Assembly: GCF_009495355.1 (NCBI RefSeq)
Contig: NZ_VZAD01000072.1
Location: forward strand, 1 to 64,000
Origin: Segatella copri
GTDB lineage: Bacteria; Bacteroidota; Bacteroidia; Bacteroidales; Bacteroidaceae
Direction: 5' to 3'
Length of the DNA stretch: 64,000 bases
The translations under genes and the position numbers were made by a program. Each line of letters begins with the position of its first letter. Within the stretch, counting starts at the first letter, position 1. This document shows positions 37,263 to 44,421 of this stretch, piece after piece. A model generated the notes under the pieces. The model saw nothing but the letters and a program-made list of their open reading frames with translations. It was not told the origin of the DNA and did not search any database.

Positions 37263-37298
37263 CAAAATTACGACGTTGCTGTGTGGTCTTTCTTCACA
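37263..37298 (-). promoter_or_regulatory. Helicase promoter with 19-bp dyad
   Basis: On the minus strand, TGTGAAGAAAGACCACACA (37280-37298) is followed after 9 bp by the -7 box TAATTTTG (37263-37270). No TTTG is found at the -33 position; the dyad occupies that place. An almost identical dyad with the same 9-bp gap lies before the kinase gene (40778-40813). Confidence 0.7.
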
Positions 37299-37306
37299 AC
37301 AAAAAT

Positions 37307-37349
37307 AATTTAGGGCAATATGATGAAATCTGTCATATCGCCCTAAATT
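37307..37349 (-). terminator. Terminator of the kinase-receiver transcript
   Basis: A 17-bp stem with one G-T mismatch (AATTTAGGGCAATATGA at 37307-37323 and its partner at 37333-37349), 15 bp past the receiver gene stop. It should insulate the helicase promoter. Confidence 0.75.
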
Positions 37350-37364
37350 TATAGTAATTAGCAT

Positions 37365-38387
37365 TTATATCTTATACCATTCCGAACGATTTCTTTCTTT
37401 ATCAGGATGCTCACGAATGTAGCTACGATAGAATAGAATTAAATCGCATAGCTGAAGAGTAAAACTTTTTAGCAAGAAGGTAGATGATTGCACTCGTTCC
37501 ATATATTCTTTCTTGCTAATATCTGATTCTGTTCCATTCTCTGAATGACAGAAAGGAGGTACGATATTGACTATCGCTTTTATAGTCTTTGTCATTGCTA
37601 CTGGGAGAATGCGCTTTTTACTTTCATATACGACAATGTCTTTAGAATTTGTTGCTTTCATTCCACTAAGGATGCAACTAGACCAAGCAAAATTAACTTG
37701 TTTACCCCAATCTGGTAATAAGCCATGAGCGGACATAGAACGGAAAATATATTCAAGTACTTCACGAGCTTTCTCGAACTTGTCATTATAATCCTTTGAT
37801 TCTATAGTGTCAGGAAAATGAATTGGGACAAGCAAATCTTCAAGGGCATTATAACCGATATCATCAATATCACATTCTTCAATTGCATCAAATACCTCTT
37901 TATACATTTGTTGTATTTGGATTCGAGGGGATTTTCTTGCATGAATTTTGATACGTCGATACAACATTTCGTTATCAACATTCTTAGAATAGTATTCTTT
38001 GTGAGTACTATTCGTCCAATCAGCATCCCATTTCATACGATCATCGTTAATGGAGTCAGATATCTCTTCTGCATCACCGCCAGTCAAGACATACCATGGA
38101 ATAACACGCCCTCTCTTTTCACAAATGAGGGCGATGTCATTCAACGCTCTGCCAAGAAATCTTACGGCATTGTCCTCGCTGTCACGATGGTATTTGCATT
38201 TTGCATCAAGAATAATAGCAGACCAACGATCAAAGTCATTTTCTAATGCAACTTTTGCCTCATCCCAACAAGGATAAGCCACCAATTGTAAATCGAAGTT
38301 CTCTGCCTTTAATGGGTACTGCTCTATGACCACAGGGTCGTCTTCAACCCAAAGAACTTGCTTTAATTCTAAATCGTAATCTTTCAT
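37365..38387 (-). CDS. Response-regulator-like protein with novel C-terminal domain
   Basis: 340 residues. The N-terminal 150 residues have all receiver-domain landmarks: acidic cluster Glu15-Asp16-Asp17 (LWVEDDP), phosphoacceptor Asp61 (AIILDAK), Thr102 (WYVLTGGD) and Lys135 (YYSKNV). Residues about 155-340 are mostly helical, with no DNA-binding helix-turn-helix, no diguanylate cyclase, and no known effector motif that I recognise. The gene starts 2 bp after the kinase stop, so the pair is co-translated and surely partners. Without an output domain of known type, it may act by protein contact, be an enzyme of a new type, or be a phosphate sink. Confidence 0.75.
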   Translation of the reverse strand: MKDYDLELKQVLWVEDDPVVIEQYPLKAENFDLQLVAYPCWDEAKVALENDFDRWSAIILDAKCKYHRDSEDNAVRFLGRALNDIALICEKRGRVIPWYVLTGGDAEEISDSINDDRMKWDADWTNSTHKEYYSKNVDNEMLYRRIKIHARKSPRIQIQQMYKEVFDAIEECDIDDIGYNALEDLLVPIHFPDTIESKDYNDKFEKAREVLEYIFRSMSAHGLLPDWGKQVNFAWSSCILSGMKATNSKDIVVYESKKRILPVAMTKTIKAIVNIVPPFCHSENGTESDISKKEYMERVQSSTFLLKSFTLQLCDLILFYRSYIREHPDKERNRSEWYKI

Positions 38388-38389
38388 AT

Positions 38390-40750
38390 CTAAAGAGTTT
38401 TAAGAGTATTTGTACGATTAAAAGTAAGTATATACTTTACTTTAAACTCGTCTTCTGGAGAAGATACTATTTCTACCTTTCCATCATATTTACGCATGAT
38501 GCCATCAATTTCGTTACACCCGATACCATGATGCCCATTAGTATCAAGAGAGGTGGAAACTCCATATTCCAACAGCGATGAGGTGCTACGATCAGAAGGA
38601 ATTGGAGCTCCATTGTTCTCAACGCATATTTTTAAATCAAATCCATCAGTTTCCCAAGAGAAACGTAGTTGGTAGTCATTTATGGATTCGTCTATAAATC
38701 CATGAGATATGGCGTTTGAAACGATATTGTCAAGAATCTGTTTGAGTGCATCTTTAGGGAACATTATCAAATGGATAGGCTCTCCCTTATGCAATATGAT
38801 TTCTCCAGACAGGTCCTTTATGTCTTTATCTGCCAAGTTATGTCCTTTCGTCCACGAAACAACAGGCTTGAAGTTTACCCAACCATTTTCATGCTTTTGG
38901 ATATAGCTTTCGACGAACTCTTCAGGATTAATCCATTCAGGCTTGGTAAAAGTGTATTCCACATCTGCAATATGGTCCAACTTTACCAACAAATCCTTAG
39001 TTGCCATAGAAAGATATTCAAAAGCATCCTTGACGGTTGTTTGTTTGATGCGTGAAATACGCTCATTGTCTGAAATCGTTCCATTTTGTCTTTCTCTGTA
39101 AGCATTCAAAGCGTAGAAAGTAGCTTCTATGGCCGAAGCAGACTGTGTCAAAGCGTGTTTGCGCATACGAACAGCCTTGATGTAGCTCTTATGCTCTTGC
39201 TCCAACTCCTTACGTGATGACTCAAAAGCATTGTAGTTGGCTTCCGACAAGAATGTAGCTCGTTCCAAATCAGAATGATTTGGAACAATAATCTTGTCCA
39301 TAATCAACGGAAAGACTTGTGCGTCAACTTCTCCCTCGCAGATGGACATGATTTGGTTTCTAACCTCTGGGGTAAGCAACAATGCTACCATATATCGCAC
39401 GTCAATGCCTTCCTTAGGAATAAGACATACCAGTTCGCGGTATGCAACAATACCATTAGCTGGTAATTCTTTGATGTAGCCTGCACCTAACTTATTTTTA
39501 TTGCTATAGCAAAGAACACAAGACTGTGTAATCTTGCTAAGCAACCCTAAGTGATCTTCAAATATAGAATCGCTTACCAATTTTAGTTGTTCTTTACAGA
39601 GGTTTGCATTTTTGTACTCTGCTGAAAGGTTTGTAACAACAGAAATATTCCTTTCTTTATCAGAAAGAATCCATTCTGTACCATCTTTTTCATCGTTTAA
39701 TAAGTCTAAGAATGACACTATTTCTGTAAGAGCTATTCCTTCCTTTGGCTTTGCCGTCAAATAATAGCTTGGCCAAAGTATTGTTGAATCAAGCCTATTA
39801 GCAGGCAATTGCATTTGTTCTCCTGTCACATCATTCTTGACGCAAACAACATCTTTAGTGGTTTTATTCGCACGAATGCAAATACGCTTTTGGGTCGTTC
39901 CAGTATTAAGGATAATATTAGATTTTTCAAAAGAAACAATAGTCTTGATATATTTCTTCTCTACAAGTATTTTTTCTAAGCTATCAATAGAGTCGCCAAC
40001 AGCTTTCTTTTTATCCATGAATAATAACAATTCACTGCATGATTGCATGTATTGAAATTGTTTTTCTCCAAAACTATTCGTGGAAATGATATCAGATGCT
40101 CCAACGATTGCGATATCGACATCAGACATATATTGGGAATTTTCAGTATCCTTAGAATAAGGGAGTATTTCTGATTTGATGCCAGCGGCAAATAGTCTGA
40201 TTTGACCTAATGCCCACATCTCTTTTTCACCAGTAAGTTCCTCTACATAGCTGTATCCACTATATCCTTTAATTGTGCAGTCAGGAAATAGCATAGCGAT
40301 ATCACATAAACCTGCTCCGCCAATGAATATAGTCTTTACAGCTTCTACTTTCTTAAGTGTTCCAATGATTTCATAAACCTTTTGAGAAGGCCTACCAATC
40401 CAACAAGTGGTGTAATCATCAGCAAAGTTGTCGAAGATAAAGGTTGAAACTTTGGAGAAGTGATTAGCCAAATAATCCAATTCCTCCTCATTGAGCGCAT
40501 TTGCATAAAAAGCGGTCGTATATTTAGATAATGCCTCCAAAATGTTCTGGTCTGCATTTTCGCCAGCGACTCTTTTATAAAGAGTAACAAGCAAGTGCGC
40601 TTCAGGATAAGTATCTATTGGATCCATAGGAGCAGGAAATTCTCCTATTTCAGGATCCCATGCTAACTCCTTTGGGCAATTCTCCTTTACGAAGTTACGA
40701 TACTTGGCAACAAGTGCCTCTACTGTGAAGTTGTTGTTTGCTGTCTGCAT
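38390..40750 (-). CDS. Histidine kinase fused to a dead N6-methyltransferase-like sensor
   Basis: 786 residues, no membrane segment. The C-terminal part is a histidine kinase: H-box-like KHALTQSASAIEA with His532, N-box LDNIVSNAISHGF (Asn675, Asn679), G1-like ENNGAPIP, F-box EYGVSTS and G2-like GHHGIGCNEI. Residues about 100-330 resemble a Rossmann methyltransferase (IFIGGAGLCDIAM at 141-153, and DVDIAIVGASD at the position of motif IV), but lack the catalytic (N/D)PP(Y/F). Residues about 400-520 resemble a type I restriction specificity or N6-methylase tail (AGYIKELPANGIVAYREL, IIVPNHSDLERATFL). So DNA, modified DNA or a nucleotide may be the input. The receiver gene follows 2 bp on; the WYL gene precedes by 32 bp. 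Confidence 0.7.
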   Translation of the reverse strand: MQTANNNFTVEALVAKYRNFVKENCPKELAWDPEIGEFPAPMDPIDTYPEAHLLVTLYKRVAGENADQNILEALSKYTTAFYANALNEEELDYLANHFSKVSTFIFDNFADDYTTCWIGRPSQKVYEIIGTLKKVEAVKTIFIGGAGLCDIAMLFPDCTIKGYSGYSYVEELTGEKEMWALGQIRLFAAGIKSEILPYSKDTENSQYMSDVDIAIVGASDIISTNSFGEKQFQYMQSCSELLLFMDKKKAVGDSIDSLEKILVEKKYIKTIVSFEKSNIILNTGTTQKRICIRANKTTKDVVCVKNDVTGEQMQLPANRLDSTILWPSYYLTAKPKEGIALTEIVSFLDLLNDEKDGTEWILSDKERNISVVTNLSAEYKNANLCKEQLKLVSDSIFEDHLGLLSKITQSCVLCYSNKNKLGAGYIKELPANGIVAYRELVCLIPKEGIDVRYMVALLLTPEVRNQIMSICEGEVDAQVFPLIMDKIIVPNHSDLERATFLSEANYNAFESSRKELEQEHKSYIKAVRMRKHALTQSASAIEATFYALNAYRERQNGTISDNERISRIKQTTVKDAFEYLSMATKDLLVKLDHIADVEYTFTKPEWINPEEFVESYIQKHENGWVNFKPVVSWTKGHNLADKDIKDLSGEIILHKGEPIHLIMFPKDALKQILDNIVSNAISHGFIDESINDYQLRFSWETDGFDLKICVENNGAPIPSDRSTSSLLEYGVSTSLDTNGHHGIGCNEIDGIMRKYDGKVEIVSSPEDEFKVKYILTFNRTNTLKTL

Positions 40751-40777
40751 ATTCTTTTGCGTTTTGTTTTACGACTG

Positions 40778-40813
40778 CAAAATTACAGGGATGTTGTGCA
40801 GTCTTTCTTCACA
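40778..40813 (-). promoter_or_regulatory. Kinase promoter with 19-bp dyad, inside the WYL 3' end
   Basis: On the minus strand, TGTGAAGAAAGACTGCACA (40795-40813) is followed after 9 bp by the -7 box TAATTTTG (40778-40785). The dyad differs from the one before the helicase at 2 of 19 bases and has the same spacing. It overlaps the last codons of the WYL gene, so the kinase and receiver genes can be transcribed separately from WYL. There is no -33 TTTG, which hints at a regulator-dependent promoter. Confidence 0.7.
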
Positions 40814-41805
40814 CCAAAATATTTTTGATACATTTTTGCGATTATCTCCTTAATTTCTTCTCGAAGTGACTCTGGAGAGAGTATTTCCACATCGTCACGG
40901 AACCAAATTAACTCAGAAACCAACTCCTTATTGGGAATGAGGTCTAGAGAGATAATTCCCTCTGCTGCGTCCTCGACTTTCTGAGTGTGGTGAATTGGTT
41001 TGGAAATCACATACGGCAAGCGTTGTGGAGAGAATTTCAATCGTATATGTTCTACTTCCTTATCCTTCTCTATGGATATACCGAGGATGTCACGGAAGTA
41101 AGCATCAAAATTAAAGTCTAAATTCCGTTTGAAAGTAACCTCTGAATATGTAACATTCTCGATTCTGTCTAATGGGATAATAGATAAATCATCAAATTCT
41201 GGATTATACCCCAAAAGATACCACCGATTATTATATTGTTTCAAGTAATATGGATGGATTGTCCATTGGATGACTTCCTTACCAAAAGGATGGTAGTCTA
41301 TAACGACTGACTGATGTTTGATGATACAATTCGTTAGGTTTGAAAGGTGTCGAAGTCCTGCCATATCTCGATTCTGTTCAAAGCCAATGAAGTTTGCCTC
41401 TGTACCTCTCAATCCAAAGCGATAACGAAGATTGGTTAGCAACCCTTCTACCCAGTCATACATAGGCAAGCCTTGCAGACGTGAAAGTGAAGTGATAAGC
41501 GTCTCAAGCTGCTCTAATTCGGTTTCTGTGATAGGAGTTTCTGTAATGGAAAAATCATATTTATAACGTAGATACTTACGTTTACCGTCTTGATATGATT
41601 CTATCGGTGCCTCCCAGCCTTCGGAACTTTTCATGAATTTGATATCATCGTATATCTGCTTCTTTGACACAGGCTTATTGCCTGCATCTGTTAGTTGCTC
41701 ATTGACTTTCTCCATAAGATTTTCAATGAAATACTTATGGTATTTATCACTGAAACATTTGTCCAACACCTTATATCTTACAAAAGCATTCTTGTTTATA
41801 GGCAT
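40783..41805 (-). CDS. WYL-domain transcriptional regulator
   Basis: 340 residues. An N-terminal winged-helix-like region (about 1-80, SKKQIYDDIKFMKSSEGWEAP) and a WYL domain with Trp195-Tyr196-Leu197 in NRWYLLGYNPE, followed by a WCX-like C-terminal part (LKFSPQRLPYV, WFRDDVEILSPE). WYL proteins such as BrxR, CapW and PafBC bind operators and respond to ligands, nucleic acid or DNA damage, and many control defence genes. It lies first on the minus strand in front of the kinase-receiver pair, 214 bp from the divergent fic gene. A -7-like TATCTTTG is at 41856-41863 and TAATTTTG at 41822-41829 on its strand. Its likely target is the dyad shared by the kinase and helicase promoters. Confidence 0.82.
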   Translation of the reverse strand: MPINKNAFVRYKVLDKCFSDKYHKYFIENLMEKVNEQLTDAGNKPVSKKQIYDDIKFMKSSEGWEAPIESYQDGKRKYLRYKYDFSITETPITETELEQLETLITSLSRLQGLPMYDWVEGLLTNLRYRFGLRGTEANFIGFEQNRDMAGLRHLSNLTNCIIKHQSVVIDYHPFGKEVIQWTIHPYYLKQYNNRWYLLGYNPEFDDLSIIPLDRIENVTYSEVTFKRNLDFNFDAYFRDILGISIEKDKEVEHIRLKFSPQRLPYVISKPIHHTQKVEDAAEGIISLDLIPNKELVSELIWFRDDVEILSPESLREEIKEIIAKMYQKYFGVKKDCTTSL

Positions 41806-41950
41806 GTCTATACTTTTACCACAAAATTATTCCCTCAAAAAAGAGGCTTCGGTTGCAAAGATAATGAAAATAATGATTACTTACATGTTTTCCGTGGATT
41901 TTTTTCATGACGTATAAAAAAACGACTGTTAATTTATCCTATAAAACCCT

Positions 41951-41998
41951 CCAATTCTTTCCAATGTTTGCAAAATTGGAAAGAATTGATTAAATTTG
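41951..41998 (+). promoter_or_regulatory. fic promoter embedded in a 38-bp palindrome (operator)
   Basis: The palindrome 41951-41988 has 14-bp perfect arms CAATTCTTTCCAAT / ATTGGAAAGAATTG around GTTTGCAAA. A TTTG at 41967-41970 in its centre acts as -33, and TAAATTTG at 41991-41998 is the -7, with exactly 20 bp between. A protein on the palindrome would cover the -33 box, so it looks like an operator. An identical 38-bp copy follows the gene at 43331-43368. Confidence 0.75.
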
Positions 41999-42019
41999 CG
42001 GACATAAATATCTAATTAT

Positions 42020-43327
42020 ATGGCAATAGAAAGACCTCCTAAAATAAGTCAAGAAGAACTGATGAAAGCTATGATGCTTACACCAGACGAACCTATCGCA
42101 GCTCTGGTTGAGCATATCGATGAAACTTTCGAGTATTGGGACACTACTAAATACAAGAAGTGCCCTAAGGGCTGTTCTGCACTTCAACTTTGGACATACG
42201 TAAAAGCAACTCGCCTAAAAAGTACGATACAAGTTTGGAAGAAATATGGCATCACTTTAACTTTAACCAACACAATGCAGCGTATGTGCCATGAGTTTGA
42301 CATGAATTGGGGCGGGACATGGGGAGCTAGCTCTATCATCGAAGAAAAAAACAAAGAACAATATCTCGTAGGCTCGCTCATGGAAGAAGCCATATACTCC
42401 AGCCAAATGGAAGGAGCTGCAACCACAAGAAAGGTAGCCAAGGAGATGCTTAAAAAGAAAATGACACCTAAGGATAAGTCACAGCAGATGATTTCGAACA
42501 ATTATCAGACCATCCAATTTATCGTGCAACATAAGGACACTCCTTTGTCACCCGAGCTACTTTTGCAGATACACCAGCTAATGACAGACAACACATTACC
42601 CAATGCAAAAGAAGCTGGACAATTTAGAACAAGCAATGATGTCGTCGTGGAAAATGGCATTACACATGAGACCGTACACACTCCTCCAAGCTATGAGGAA
42701 ATCCCCACATTTGTCAACGACTTGTGCCATTTTTTCAATGAGGAACATGCTCCCCAGTTCATCCATCCTATTATTAGGGGTATCATCATCCATTTTATGG
42801 TTGCATACGTTCATCCCTTTTCAGACGGGAATGGACGCACTGCTAGAGCTTTATTCTATTGGTACATGCTGAAACAGGGGTATTGGCTCACTGAATACCT
42901 ATCCATCTCAAGAGTCATTGCAAAATCCAAGAAAGCATATGAGAAAGCATACTTATATGCAGAGGCTGACAATATGGACATTGGTTACTTCGTAGCTTAC
43001 AACATGAGAGTTTTGGAATTATCCTTCAAACAATTGCAGGAATACATCAAGCGCAAGCAGAATGAGAAGAAAGCTGCCAATACTTTCCTAAAGTTAGGAG
43101 ACATCAATACCCGACAAGCCCAAATTATCAAAATCTTTGCAGATGACCCTTCGACCGTAATTACCGTAAGTGATATGCAAGCAAGATTTCTGATAAGTCC
43201 CACAACTGCAAAGACTGACATCAAAGGCTTGGTAAACAAAGGATTCTTGACTGAAATTTCTTTCAATAAAGTAAAGAAAGGATATGTAAAGGGAGAGTTG
43301 TTCGACCAAATGATTTCTTCACTTTAA
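42020..43327 (+). CDS. Fic-family protein (class II, putative AMPylase)
   Basis: 435 residues. The catalytic motif HPFSDGNGRTAR is at 265-276 with His265. An inhibitory motif of the (S/T)xxxE(G/N) type, SSQMEG (Ser127-Gly132), lies before the Fic core, which marks a class II Fic enzyme with internal inhibition. The C-terminus has a winged-helix region (about 370-430, VTVSDMQARFLISPTTAKTDIKGLVNKGF) that probably binds DNA, so the protein may control its own operator. It would transfer AMP (or another nucleotide part) to a target protein. Divergent from the WYL gene. It is bracketed by identical palindromes, and there is no partner gene. Confidence 0.88.
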   Translation: MAIERPPKISQEELMKAMMLTPDEPIAALVEHIDETFEYWDTTKYKKCPKGCSALQLWTYVKATRLKSTIQVWKKYGITLTLTNTMQRMCHEFDMNWGGTWGASSIIEEKNKEQYLVGSLMEEAIYSSQMEGAATTRKVAKEMLKKKMTPKDKSQQMISNNYQTIQFIVQHKDTPLSPELLLQIHQLMTDNTLPNAKEAGQFRTSNDVVVENGITHETVHTPPSYEEIPTFVNDLCHFFNEEHAPQFIHPIIRGIIIHFMVAYVHPFSDGNGRTARALFYWYMLKQGYWLTEYLSISRVIAKSKKAYEKAYLYAEADNMDIGYFVAYNMRVLELSFKQLQEYIKRKQNEKKAANTFLKLGDINTRQAQIIKIFADDPSTVITVSDMQARFLISPTTAKTDIKGLVNKGFLTEISFNKVKKGYVKGELFDQMISSL

Positions 43328-43330
43328 TGC

Positions 43331-43368
43331 CCAATTCTTTCCAATGTTTGCAAAATTGGAAAGAATTG
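43331..43368. repeat. Second identical copy of the fic 38-bp palindrome
   Basis: Identical base for base to 41951-41988 and in direct orientation, starting 3 bp after the fic stop codon. No TAnnTTTG follows it, so it is not a promoter here. It may serve as terminator hairpin, second operator or the trace of a cassette insertion. The remaining gap to frdB (43369-43533) shows nothing I can name. Confidence 0.85.
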
Positions 43369-43533
43369 GAACTTTTCTTCCAACAAACATGGTTTATAAT
43401 TGCCTTATTTAAGTAGGCTGTCTAACTAGATTAGTTCTACTAACAAATCGACACAAAATAGCGATTCCTCAACGAGTGCTATATTTGTGCTGTCCCCATG
43501 CGGTGGCAAGTCCTATATCGAACTCCATAAACA

Positions 43534-43627
43534 ATTAGACCTCAGCACTTTACGCAAAGAGCATATAGTGTGAGGTCTAATATTTCATTTGATTTTCCTC
43601 TGATGGAAATCATCCGTCAGAGGAAAA
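43534..43627. terminator. Two hairpins downstream of frdB
   Basis: ATTAGACCTCA (43534-43544) pairs with TGAGGTCTAAT (43571-43581). TTTTCCTCTGATGG (43593-43606) pairs with CCGTCAGAGGAAAA (43614-43627) with one wobble; on the minus strand it is 20 bp past the frdB stop with a T-run after it, the likely frd terminator. Confidence 0.65.
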
Positions 43628-43647
43628 AGAATCTCGATAAGAGAAGA

Positions 43648-44406
43648 TTAGTCAGCCAACTTAGCCTTCAGGAACTCACGGTTCAAGCGGGCGATGTTAG
43701 CGATAGACTCGTTCTTAGGACAAACAGCCTCGCAAGCACGAGTGTTTGTACAGTTACCGAAGCCGAGCTCATCCATGCGTGCAATCATCTTCTTAGCACG
43801 GGCAGCAGCCTCTACACGACCCTGTGGGAGAAGTGCCAACTGGCTAACCTTTGAGCTGACGAAGAGCATGGCAGAACCATTCTTACAAGCAGCAACACAA
43901 GCACCGCAACCGATACATGTAGCGCAATCCATTGCCTCGTCTGCATTCTCCTTAGGAATCAGGATAGCATTGGCATCCTGAGCCTGTCCTGTACGGATGC
44001 TGGTGTAACCACCTGCCTGGATAATCTTGTCGAATGCTGAACGGTCTACCATACAGTCCTTGATGATAGGGAAACCTGCAGAACGCCAAGGCTCAACGGT
44101 GATCACGTCGCCATCGTTGAAACGACGCATGTAGAGCTGACAGGTTGTAGCACCACGCTCTGTCTTACCATGAGGTGTACCATTAATATAGAGAGAGCAC
44201 ATACCGCAGATACCCTCGCGGCAGTCGTGGTCGAAGACGAAAGGCTCCTGACCTGACTCGATGAGCTCCTCGTTCAAGATGTCGAGCATCTCGAGGAATG
44301 AAGTATCATCTGGGATGTTCTTCATCTCGTGTGTATCGAAGTGACCCTGTGCTGTAGGACCGTCCTGCTTCCAATACTTAACTGTGAAACTTATATTTCT
44401 TGCCAT
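43648..44406 (-). CDS. frdB: Fumarate reductase / succinate dehydrogenase iron-sulfur subunit
   Basis: 252 residues. A plant-type ferredoxin cluster site CREGICGMC (Cys62, 67, 70) with a fourth Cys at 89, and a second domain with [14 protein letters not shown] (161-174) and a later [12 protein letters not shown] for the remaining clusters. It carries electrons between the cytochrome b subunit and the flavoprotein. It is the third gene of the frdCAB operon and starts 15 bp after frdA. Confidence 0.9.
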   Translation of the reverse strand: MARNISFTVKYWKQDGPTAQGHFDTHEMKNIPDDTSFLEMLDILNEELIESGQEPFVFDHDCREGICGMCSLYINGTPHGKTERGATTCQLYMRRFNDGDVITVEPWRSAGFPIIKDCMVDRSAFDKIIQAGGYTSIRTGQAQDANAILIPKENADEAMDCATCIGCGACVAACKNGSAMLFVSSKVSQLALLPQGRVEAAARAKKMIARMDELGFGNCTNTRACEAVCPKNESIANIARLNREFLKAKLAD

Positions 44407-44421
44407 TGTCTTGTTCGCTTT

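Noticed and set aside
38390..40750. Active N6-adenine DNA methyltransferase
   Set aside because: A SAM-like motif is visible, but there is no (N/D)PP(Y/F) catalytic motif and the C-terminal part is a kinase.
41951..43368. Insertion sequence with the two 38-bp palindromes as ends
   Set aside because: The copies are in direct, not inverted, arrangement (though each is self-complementary), and the only gene between them is fic, not a transposase.
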